A stretch of 64,000 nucleotides of DNA, taken from the NCBI GenBank assembly GCA_026874595.1, contig CM049316.1:3610339-3674338 (forward strand), given 5' to 3'. The position numbers were made by a program, and so were the translations under genes. Each line of letters starts with the position of its first letter. The first letter of the stretch is position 1. Below are positions 21,390-33,500 of the stretch, piece after piece. Under the pieces are notes generated by a model. The model was not told the DNA's origin, did no database searches, and saw only the letters and a program-made list of their open reading frames with translations. The DNA comes from Sipunculus nudus. Lineage: Eukaryota > Annelida > Sipuncula > Golfingiida > Sipunculidae.

Positions 21390-24135
21390 CCACTTTTGTG
21401 TACAGATGGCAGCACTTGGTTTACCATTGGCAGATTGCCAGTGCCTTGGCGTTGGCCATTAGCCAAGATGATGTCAGCTCTATAAATAATTTTGGCACAG
21501 TGCCAGGATTGGAAGAACTGCAGTCAGGTATAGGTCAAGAGTTCACTCAGTGCAGTAGCTGCATTCTATTTATAGCTTTGGCTCACTGCATCATATTTGG
21601 TACCAAAGTTCAGCCTGAATCTATTTATAGCTTTGGCAGACTGCCAACTTTGTCAGATTATGCAACAGGTCAAGAGTTCACTCAGTGCAGCCAGGTACAG
21701 GTCAAAAGTTCACTCAGTCTAGCCAGGTGCAGGTCAAGAGTTCTCTCAGTGCAGTAGCTTGAGGCAGCAATTTGTCACAGGTCACTCGGGGGCAACTGCC
21801 TTACTCACCTAAGCCTTGTCAGCCCAGTGCATCAAACTCTTGGGAAGTTTGATGTATTGGACTGATATTTTGACCTGTCTATGTGTCTTTGATGGTATTC
21901 TCATAAGACATGTTGGTATTCTTATAAGACAGGTGGTGCCACCTACATTGACTTTTGCAGTGTATGCGCCTGCTTATTTCTACAGAGGAATTTGATACAT
22001 CAGCCAAAAATTTGGCATGTTTATACAAATCGGGTAGCTTTATAGTGTACAAGGCTTGTTGGGCCACCTACAATAATTTTTGCACAGTGTATGTCCCTGC
22101 TTATTTCACAGGAGGGGTTTGACATATCAGTCTGCATTGGGCATATTTATATATCTCTTCATTGTATATAAGACTGGTGGTGCCAGCTACAATCATTGTA
22201 TCCGCCAAAACGGAGTTTTGTGGATACTATAATTTCAGTCAGACGCCAACGCTGCCGCCATCGCTGCATAGGTTTCCAGAGAACTTCTTTATAACCACTG
22301 GGCAGAATTTTTTTAAATTTGGAATTATGATCAGTCACGTGAACTGGTGCACCCTCATTTTTCATTGACCTCTGACCTTCACTCTCTGCCCAGCATCCAT
22401 TTGTGCGTCTGTTTCCACACATAAAACCACATATCTCCGGAACCGTTTGACCAATAAGGCTAAAGATTTTGCACAAATGTAGCCCTTGGAAAGCTTTATA
22501 ACATACTCTAAAATGGTGGCGCCACCTGCAATCATTTTTGCACAGCGTTCATCTGTTCATCTGCCTTGGGATAAAAACACTCATATCTCTTCATTGGTTG
22601 GACTTATCCATCTGAAATTTTGCATGTGTTTACATCCTGGACAGGTTTCTAGATTTAATGACAGGTGGCGCCACCTACATTCACATTTAAGCTGCAGACA
22701 TCCAATCTCATATCTCAGGAACAGTTTGACCAGTTGGGCCAAAATTTTGCATGTGTTTAGATCTCTCATAGCTCTTTATCATATGCAAAACTGGTGGTGC
22801 CACATGCAACCATTTTTGCACAGCGTCTATCTGTTCATCTGCCTTGGGATAAAATCACTCATATCTTGGCAGTGGTTTGACTTATCCACCTGATATTTTG
22901 CAGGTTTATACATCCTTGACAGCTTTCTTGATTTTTTGACAGGTGGCGCCACCTACATTCAAATTTATGCTGCAGACATCCAAGCTCATGTCTCAGGAAC
23001 CATTTGACCGATTGGGCAAAAATGTTGCATGTTTATAGATCTCGCATAGCTCTTTATCATACGCAAAAGCGGTGGCGCCACCTGCAATCATTTTTGCACA
23101 GCGTCCGTCTGTTTGTTTGCCATGGGATATAATCACTCATAATAGGCAGTGGTTTGACATATCTGCCTAAAATTTTGCAGGTTTATACATCTTGGATAGC
23201 TTTCTGGATTTTGTGGTAGGTGGTGCCACCTACATTTATGTATACGCTGCAGACATTCAGGCTTATACCTCAGGACTGGTTTGACATATCCCCCTGAAAT
23301 TTGCATATGTGTAGATCTCACATAACTCTTAATCATACACAAAATTGGTGGTGCCACCTGCCATCATTTTTGCACAGCATCCGTCTGTTTGTCTGCTGTG
23401 GGCTAAAATTACCCATATCTCAGTGTCAGTTTGACTTATCAGCCTAAAATTCTGCAGGTTTATACATCTTGGATAGCTTTCTGGATTTTTTTTGCAGGTG
23501 GCGCCACCTATATTCATGTATGCGCTGCACACATTCAGGCTTATATATCAGGACTGGTTTGCCATATCCCCCTGAAATTTTGCATGTGTATAGATCTCAC
23601 ATATCTCTCAATCATACACAAAATTGGTGGCGCCACCTGCCACCATTTTTGCACAGTGTCCATCTGTTTGTCTGCCGTGGGCTAAAATCACTCATATCTC
23701 AGTAGTGGTTTGACTTATCTGCCTAAAATTTAGCATGTTTATACATCTTGGACAGCTTTCTGGATTTTGTGGTAGGTGGCGCAACCTACATACACATTTA
23801 TGCTGCAGACATCCAGGCTATTATGCAACACACCTCACTCTATTTCCACTTGCCACTCAATCCATGCCTCACTTCACCTTTTCCACTCTGATTTTGGAGG
23901 ATACACATAGTCACTTGTTAACTACCCATATTCTAGTTTTTGTGTTGTGTGCACCCATGCCAGAATTGCAGCAGTGATGTTTGTTTAATTGTTTCTTGTT
24001 CTAAGTGTTTAGTACTTGCATTGTCCATATACATGTTACACATGTTCTTGAAAAGTAATGGTCCAGCATTGAAGCATTATACCTGGTGTAATCTCATTGC
24101 ACAGGTTCGCATTAGGCCTGTAGGCCTTGTTGATT
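21390..24135 (+). mobile_element. Outer tandem-core element (copy A), interrupted by a nested element
   Basis: Left end contains TTTGGCAGACTGCCAA and repeated CAAGAGTTCACTCAGTGCAG. The core has ~150 bp units with a GGTGGYGCCACC centre. The right end contains CATTATACCTGGTGTAATCTC and the hairpin AGGCCTGTAGGCCT followed by TGTTG. Both ends match copy B (36425-37420, opposite strand). Copy B lacks the inner segment 22196-23936. Confidence 0.65.
22196..23936 (+). mobile_element. Helitron-like nonautonomous element with tandem core (1741 bp)
   Basis: Begins TTGTATCC and ends CTAG (23933-23936). A short hairpin, AGTCA-CTTGT-TAACT with one mismatch, lies 9 nt before CTAG. The left flank ends in A and the right flank begins with T. 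Its ends match those of 44329-46282. The interior is alternating ~145-150 bp units containing ATCTCAGGAACCGTTTGACC and TTTTGCATGTGT words and palindromic GGTGGCGCCACC. No coding capacity. Confidence 0.6.
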
Positions 24136-24279
24136 TTTGAGTGCATTCTCTTTTATTGCTGTCATTATCATTGTCACTGAGCATCATAAAAATGTTCAAC
24201 TTAAAATAAATTGATAAAATCAAGCAACAAATTGCACCATAAATATATGAAAAAAAAAACACATTTTGACTTTCACAAT

Positions 24280-24504
24280 TTATTGCTTTTTCTTTCTGAC
24301 CATCTTGGCTGACTGTACTGCCCTCTCTTCCTCTTGGAGGTAACTAGAAAACTGTAAATAGTGGAAGTAAATGAGGAAGATCACAAAATGTCCACATGAG
24401 TACACAGACACCAGCAGAGGGAAGAGGTCAGGCAACATTGGTGGTGGGGTCAAGGTCACACTACAAACTGTCAGTGCCACAGCTCCAGTGATGGACAGGA
24501 AGAA
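24280..24504 (-). CDS. ALG6: ALG6 terminal exon
   Basis: Encodes [20 protein letters not shown], then [11 protein letters not shown] and a last membrane helix, ending MVRKKKQ and TAA (24282-24280). On the minus strand the stop lies within CAATAAATT, so an AATAAA overlaps it; the true poly(A) site is probably further on. Confidence 0.95.
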   Translation of the reverse strand, partial: FFLSITGAVALTVCSVTLTPPPMLPDLFPLLVSVYSCGHFVIFLIYFHYLQFSSYLQEEERAVQSAKMVRKKKQ

Positions 24505-27500
24505 CTGAAAAGAAGAAGGAACAATTTAGACTGTTTATTTTGACGATGGATAGTCCTATCCACTGTATAAGATATAAGGCACAATGTAGTTGGTAATTAT
24601 TACACACTTTATTTTTATCTTTGGGTTTCTCAGGAAGTCTCAGTAAGACTTCTCAGGATGTTGAATTAGAAATTGAAGTTTCTTATCTTAATGATTCTTG
24701 TTGTGCCCTGTCAATGGCCAGATGGGCAGTCAGACAATTGAGATTGACAGAAAGCTACAGCTCATCTATAAACATCTTTATATAGTGCACAGGTATAAAT
24801 ATATGCAGGTACACATAACACACCAACATACAAACCATATTGCCAATATTAGAGAATTAACTTTGAGTTCAGTTTTAAACTTTCGACTGACTTACTGTTA
24901 TTTGGAGCAGCCTGTTAAGAAATCCTTTTTGATGTTTCTGCCCTTGTGTTGTTAGGTAACAGAAATAAAACAGGAGAACAGTGGCCGCTGTCTGAAGGAG
25001 CAGGCCATCCTTGATGAGTAGAGGCAGCATGCTGTAAAAGACCAGGAGAAAATATCATTGATCTTGTAAAATATAAGGGAAACTATCAAATGGTTAACCT
25101 ACATACCAGTCCACTAGGAGAAAACCTCAAACAGAAAAAGAAGTAACCCCAAAATATATAACTTATAAAAACCAGTAAGAATACACCCTACAAAATTCCC
25201 TAATATATCTAATTTTACATTATTGTGAAATATGAAATCGGATAAAACACTCCATTTTGTCTTGTCAGAGCCATTGATTATCATATTTTTCTTCTCAGAA
25301 TCATCAATAATAACAATGATTCTTGTCAGAGCCACTGAAGATCAGCAGATTGTTAATTTTGATTTCAAAGAAATAGTCAATCATGTTGACCCCCTTGTAT
25401 TAACTGATATATTGTGGTAACCCTACACCCTACGAATTAAACTTTTAAACAGACAACAATTTTTCCAGATATAGTTTATGCCTTTTCTTCTTCTATGATC
25501 CACATGGTATTCAGGTATTTGAAAATATAAGGAAAAGGACCTCCTATGTCAGCCTAACCAGGTGATGATATTGTGATATGGTACTTGTTTTAAAACTAGA
25601 AGCGACTTTGTGTATCTGCCAGATCACAGAGGCATGGGTAAAGTAAGGCACTGAATGTTCCTGACATGACATGACTCCAAATATGTGGCATCACTGATGC
25701 CAATTAATCTCCTCATATATGTATAGTTTTCATCAAAAACAGATCATTGGATGGATACACCATGAAAAAATTTCAGGCCGATTTCATGTATTCTATAAAC
25801 ACGGAACAGCAGGCGGTGCCACCTGTCTGGTCTACAACAAAGCTATTCAAGACGGATAAACATGCAAAATTTCAGGCTGATACATCTATCCACTCTACAG
25901 ATATAAGCATGATAAAGATATGCCACATGAAAACGATTGCAGATGCTGCCACCAGATTGAGGTATCCAAGATCTACTGACATGCACAATAGATCTTTTCC
26001 AAGACCTAGCAACAACTATCGGAGATATCTGACATGTATGGTTTTGGGTTTGTACCATACACGTACACGGCAGTACATGGCAAACAGCGGTTGTGTTGCA
26101 GTGACATAACTTGTAGTGTTCTTGACAACCATTAGAACCTGATCAAAACAGGTTTCAACTTGGAAACACTATATGTTTTCAATGTATCTATATCTGACAA
26201 TCCATGCTATGTACATCAACAATAAAATGGTGTTAATTCCTTTATTTTTGGTCATATTACAAATCTATCTAGCTATCTAGCTAAAATATAGTTGCATTTT
26301 ACCTAGTATTTATTAATATTAGAAACCTGTATATATGATATCATTGTCTTGCCTATTTGTTTATATGTGGAGATCAGATGATCCGAACCCTGCAGACCAA
26401 AACCCAGCTTTAACATGCGCAGTGCAAAAAGGTGGAAAAGGTCTATTTCTGGCAAATACGGCAAACCACTCCTGAGGAAAGGGCATCAATGTATTCTATA
26501 AAAATGGGAAGGAAGGTGGCACCATCTGTCTAGTCTATGATTAATCTATCCAAGATGGATGGACATGCAAGATTTCAGAGCAATAAATTGAACCACTCCT
26601 GATATATGAACAATTTTCACCCTAAGCTGATGCATGAATGGATGCCACACAAAAACAGTGCAGATGGCACTTCCAGATTTTAGTACGAGATGGAGGTATC
26701 CAAGATTAATGGACATAGACAATTTCAGGCCAATACAGTAAACCACTCCTGAGAAAAGAGCATTCATTTATTTAACAAAAAGGGAAGTTAGATGGCGCCA
26801 CCTGTTTGGTCTAAGAGATTACTCTCTAAGATGGATGGACAAGCAAAATTTCAGACCAATACATTGAAACACTCCTGAGATAGGAGCAGTTTTCACCCAA
26901 AGCACATGCACGGATGGATGCCATGCAAAAACGCCACCAGTCTTGAGCATGAGATGGAGGTATCCAAGATCTATGGACATGCACAATTTCAGCCTAATAC
27001 AATGATTCAATTACTATGATGAATGGATGGTAAATGCATGGATGGATGCAATGATGGAAAATCATTGTAGGTGGTGCCATCAGTCTTGAGTATGAAGATG
27101 GAGAGATCCAAGATCTATGGACATGCACAATATCAGCTCAATACATTGAACCACTCCTGAGATATAGGATTTATCATGAAGCCACCCAGACTCATACTGC
27201 ACAAAAAGGATTGCAGCTGGAGCTGCATGAAAACATAGTATCCACAATATATGTGTGTATGACATCTTGAGATGATTGTGCTTACCTGAATGTTGAGATG
27301 AGTAAGAACCAGACACTGGGAAACGGAACATCAGGAAGCAATAAACACACCGGTCTGCAAGAAAGGTTGACATAAACATCTTTATTAGGACAATATTCAT
27401 TTGGCCCTTAGGAAATATAAGAAAATGATACCTGATATCATCTGGCATCTCATCAACAGTATATGTACTCAAATTATTTAAATACAGAAGTTACTGAACA

Positions 27501-30500
27501 TTCTATTATATAATATTAAAAACAATATTATTTTAAGAGTTCTATATAGGTGAAGTCGTTCACACAAAATAAACAAAGAAAATTTAATATACATAACTTT
27601 TGTGTTTACAGTTGCAAATATAGCATTAAAGTAGAAAAAAAAACGATCTTATTTAAGAAGCCTCCATGTTTATAACTGAAGATAGTAAAATTGATATTGA
27701 TTTATCTAGCTGTCTTGTTTCCTTTTAGATTGGGGTTAAAGTAATCAGTGAAATGTATCAAGGTTGATTTAATTTTACTATGAATATATTCAGTCCTTAC
27801 AGTGCAGCAAGAAGTATGGACTTCTCATGAACTTGGAATGAGAACAGGAAAAACACCAGAGAGGAATTCACCTGCAAACATAAAACATAGAGAACCAAGT
27901 GACCCAAGGTAATCAATGCTCAGCTGAAGATTGTAGTCATTATGTTTCAGCTATGGATGGCAACAGTGACCAGCTACACCAAGTTGAAGGTCTGCATGGT
28001 TCATTCAATACCTACTGTTATTAAACACACATCAGGCTCCGAACATATAATATTATTAGGGCTTATCAGCGCATAAACTGTGGTCAGTGTGAACAAAGTA
28101 GATGCCCTTCATGAAATGCAGAACAGAAAATACACCACAACACAACTTTCTGTGAATGGCTTGTATCAGTTGCAAATCCAAATGCTTGTGTGAGACTTCT
28201 TAAAGAGGGAAGTTTTGGCTTCATTACGTTCAGGCTAGAACTGGGAATAAGGGGGATCAACAAGCCCCCATCTTCTTCTTGTTCACCAAATCTCAGAAAA
28301 TTCAGTTTTATATCTGAATTTAATTGGAAAATTATCCCAGAGAGGCCAAAACATCAGATTTATTTATATGGATCTTACATGTAGGAAACTGTAACAGGGA
28401 TACATGCCCTTGGAGAGAACTACAGGCTGGTACAGTGAGTTAATTTGTATACTACTGTTACTTATGTATGATAATGTACATGACATTCCAGATGGGGAAA
28501 CCTCTGCCCTTACCAATGCTGACTCCACCCTAACAACACAAACTCTGAGCAAGTGAGCAAACCAGTGTACCTTCTGATGTGAATAAACATGTAAATGAAT
28601 GCTTATTCTGTGTTGACTGTAAGGAGAAAAAACTCACCAAAGCTATTTTGAAATTCTGAGTTGTTGGTCTGAATAACAGGTGTAGACCTGACGGTAACAG
28701 ACACAATAATGTGGACCCCAAACTGAAAGAGTCACAGAGAAGGAAATACACACGTTTATTTTATATTTATTACAAAGTTATCAATTGACTTTATTATATG
28801 TGTTACTACTTTCATGACCTGCTCTTTCAGCATATATAGACAGATGCACAATTTGTATTCAAAATAGAATCAATGCAAAGGCATTACCATAAATAACATA
28901 CAATATTTAGAAATTCCTATTACTGTTTTTAATTATACATGTAGTTCTAACCTTATTTTCGTCAAACCTTTCAAATCAAATATCCCTATTGTTCTAAGCT
29001 CTGGATTCCTGCACAATATATTAACATTAATACTTTATTCAACACCCCTTTCAACACATCTGCCTTAAAATTAGTTGCCATGACTTTCATTTGACAAAGT
29101 TTTGCTGTGATCATGTGGCAGATGGCTATTGTATAAGGATACGCTAGAGTTTAAAACACTCACCACAGTCTGAGTAAGTGCTGTACGGTTAATAACTCTT
29201 TTAATTTGATCACCACTGACAATGTACACCAGATGTTAGACACCTTGTCCTGAAAAGAAATATTGACAATCAATACTTATTACTTACATCTGGGGAAAAA
29301 AGTGTCACTATAAAAAAGGGACATTTTTAGTTTGTCAACTGTCATTCCCTCTTATAATCAAGCAGAATACAGGACAGAGAGATGGCTGGATGGTATGGTT
29401 ATCTGACAAATTTTAACATTCTTTTCTATCTTCAGACTTCTTAAACAGGCCCACTGATGGCTGAGTTATGGCTTGCACAAGGCTTTCTGGAGGGAAACTG
29501 TGTCTGTAGCTCTAGGAGTTATGTGGTAGCACCTTCAACCATGTAAAAGGAAATTAAAATATCTTGTAGCTGAATGAAAAGAAGTCAAGAGTATCTTTAT
29601 TTGAAAGGTTGGTATCAGATAATACCAAAATCTAAATGCTTAGTAAAATTACAGTTTATAACATTGTGTAAGTTAAATAAAGTGTTGCAAGACACTAAGT
29701 CACAGTGAATTAGTTGTGCATTTATAAAAAACAGCTACCAAAATAGTTTTACCTCCAATCTTAAGTATTTGTGCTAATGGTACAAAAACTTAAAACAAAA
29801 GGAGAATAAAAGATGAAGATTTTCACAAATCCATGACTTACTTCGTAAAGTCCTCTGGCAAATGGAAACAGTCTGTGGAGAACTTGTAAAGCGGTGTCTT
29901 TGTTCTGTAGGAAAGGCACCCAACAGATACCAAATGTACCAAGGACAACAACACCAATCTTCACAAGCTTAACAAACCTGTCGGTTACATTACAAAAGAA
30001 AATTTGCCATTTGCCAAATTTGAAAAAATTTACCACACACTGCAACCACTGGTGGCTGTATGAAGATACCACAAAGTTTTGCTGATGGAATAAATGTTAC
30101 AATCTACATACGCAATCAATCAATTTCTTCTGTGATTATATATAAAGATTGCTTAACATGAACATCTCTTTCAGAGCTGCACTGTTACACAAAACTGACA
30201 CTAGATGGTGTTGACAATCAGCTGAAGTAGTAAAGTTTACACTTTATAATTATAGTCTAACGGTTATGGTTAGTTTCTTGCAAACAATAAAATAGAGAGC
30301 TGTCACACATCATTCTTAAAAGAGTAAAAATGCATGAAACCAAATAATTCTAGGCCTGCATTACCAGTCTTGTTAAACATTTTAAAGTTCTTTAGATTCA
30401 AAAAGCACACAAAATTTCCTGTCAATCGCGTCATTCATGTGAAATCTCGCTGTTTAAATAAATTGAAAATAAACAGATAATTCATTTCTGATTTGCTTAA

Positions 30501-33500
30501 CCCTATGTTTTTTCCCTGTAGCTCAGAGATTATAGGTCACAGTGACCTAATTTTGAATTTTCACAGAGGACCTGCCACCATGTCAGGTTTGAACTTTCAA
30601 GGTCATTGGTTGTGATTTGTGCCTCGTAACAATCTGCCAGACAAGACACAAATGACAGACAAAAGGCTATCCTAATAGCTTGAAAAACTTTACACACAAC
30701 TGAGCAAGAAAAATAGCTGTCAATCAATCTTACCAGTTTTCTTTTCCCCTGAATGCTGACCCCAGCAGATAGAAAAAGAATGGTAAAGCATGATACAGCT
30801 CCATCTGCTTGTAGTTTAAAGCCAGACAAAAGAAGAAGGAACCAATCAGGTCATGACCTTTACATAAGGAGGTCACAGCCCACAAGGTCAGGCCAAGGCT
30901 GATGCTGTTGTATCTGGACAAGGTTATGGAAAAAAACTATGTCTACTTTCAATAATTAAAATTATCTAAAATGATAATTAAAAAGTAATTGTTCAACTGG
31001 AATTTTACAGAAGATGTATACTCCCGAAGCAGTGGGAGGCCTTCATATTTGGTTCTGCCGGCTTCTGCCAGAAATGTTAGCTTTTGATAAATGTTGGCAC
31101 CAGATGGTGACATATGTCAACTGATAAAATATTCTCTTACACAGCACTTTATCAACAACACTGTAAATAGCACCAGCTTATCACTGCCTCAGAAGCACAC
31201 TTCACAACTGTTAGTGAATGCACTCCCCCCCCCCTTCTGAGGCCCACTTATACGCTTAACTGTTCAAACATGTTCATGTAGCTCTTTGATTCATCAATTT
31301 CCTCAATCATAATCTTCCACCTAACAAGGTAAATTAGATGTAGCCATATTTACTGCAAGAAAGCAAGCTGACATTTAAATTGCAGAGCATGTAGTGATTG
31401 CTCAAACATTTTGTTCATCCTTTTGTGGCCAAACCCAAGAGTCAAACCAAACCTAACAAACTTTATAAGTATGTGGTTGTACATTAAACCTTGAGTAAAG
31501 AGCATAAGAAGATGTGGACTCTAGTCTGTTATATTTAATATAAAAAATATCTAACTGTGTTCTGATCACAGATTATGGAGGATACTGGAAATGTCCGTAG
31601 TCGATGATGATAAGTCCAGGATACAGCAATACAGTTGCAGCAAGAAGGATCTGAAATAAATGGTAATATTATATAATACAGCAAAATGAAATTATAAAAC
31701 AAAAAAACCATAAAAGATAATATCTTGAAGGAAAAAAGTGCAAATTTTATTTACATGATCAAATTAATTCAAAATGTTACTATATGTTACATTCTTAATA
31801 TAAGATTAATATTATAATAAGATATACGTGAAGTTTCAGCAGAACCAGAGGCTCATGAGTCATTAGTATAAAAGATTAAGTCATTTGTCAACTTACTTTA
31901 ATCAAAAAATGCCTGAGTATATTTTTAAGTCAAACAAAGTTCAAATAATGATGAGGGCAAATACTAAAATCCAGTGGTGTTTCAGGGTTCACATCAATTC
32001 TTGATAATAAAATTCCCTGAAATTATAAAAAAAATAAACAGACAAAAATAAACCAAGTGATCACTTTCTCTGTTGAATTAATCAAACTCACAGACATTTG
32101 AATTTCCCAGATTTGGGGAATTTTATGACAATAAATGACTTTATTCTGACTAGAAAGGGGCAACTGATTTTCCAGATTTTCACCAATTTCCAGGATGGCT
32201 GGGAATCTTGCGTTGATGGGTTGTTTAAACTTTCCTGATATACATAGCCATCACTAGCTACCATGTGTTCTTTTTATGCAGGTATACCTGTTCTTGTCTG
32301 CTTTTCCATTTTGTTGCTGTTAACATGTAGACAAGGACCCCCGGGATGAAAACAAATAGGTCTCCTAACAAAACTGAAATATGCAAAATATATTATTTAT
32401 AAAAGAATTATCAATTAAAGAAAAAACTTAAACAGACCTCTGATGTCTTGATTTATTACTATAATTTTATAATTCCTTGAGCTGCAAGATACTACTATTT
32501 TCTGACTTTGTCTCTGTAAAACATTTTGGCCCAGGTTGAGCTCTCACAAGCCATGATTCCCTGTCATACACTTGCATGTATCTTGCTCAACTGTGACAGT
32601 TTTTTTATCATATTTAGTATTAACTGCATTTATCTCAGGTTTTCTAGCATGAATACTCCACTCATTCTTTAATTCCATGTGATATTCACCTATTTCTTAT
32701 ATTATTTACACTCAATGATTTTTTTAAAATAATATTCATCCGTTCTTACCTGAGTATCTCATGAACAGTTTGTGAGTGGCACTTTCAAATCCTCTGGACT
32801 CATGTAGACTTACCCAGGCTGGGTTTATTTCCCTGGCTCTAAAATTCAGCCAAGAGTTCATACTTTATCAACTTTATATTCAACACAAGTAATATTTATC
32901 AAGTACATACAATATATAAGAAACTGCATATATATAACAACCTCAAGCTACTAAATGTCAAAGCAACATTTGTTTCAATAAAATATTGTTCTACTTTTCT
33001 TATATGATTACCGTAAAACTCGCACGTAAGTCGATCTCGCATATAAGTTGAGTATAAATTTTCAGGGTAAATATCAGGAAAATTTTTTTTCAAGCCATTC
33101 AGGAGGTCTGAAGGAGCATACATGACCATCAAGAGTAGTGTGACAGGCCACTGGGGAAAGGTGAATTGTATAACTATAAAAATGTCATCTGTTTTGTTAT
33201 GCAATCTATTTTTAAAGTTATTTGGCATCATAATGACTCAAAGATTAATAAATATAACAGGTCAATACGTTAAGTATTTTGCAGAAATGAAGATCGTCTG
33301 ACACCCAGATTCGGCAGGTGCGCGATAATAGAACAGCCAAGGATTTCTCACACTTTTCGTCATTGCTCATTTATTTTATACTTCTAATGATTGTTTGTGT
33401 CAGATATCAATAAAAACCTGACTATTTAAGCGTGTTACTTAAACAGGATTGTTGCGGACTTCCCTACATTTTATATAATCTAAATTAAAAAGAACGCGCG

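Noticed and set aside
21398-21757. 119-codon plus-strand open frame with repeated QEFTQC
   Set aside because: Falls in the left end of a dispersed repeat. The repetition reflects duplicated CAAGAGTTCACTCAGTGCAG words, and the related copy at 37.3 kb does not keep the frame.
22486-23977. Plus-strand frames with HTQNWWCHLQPFLHSVCLFVC-like repeated peptides
   Set aside because: Products of the ~145-150 bp tandem core of the Helitron-like elements; frames shift between units and between copies.
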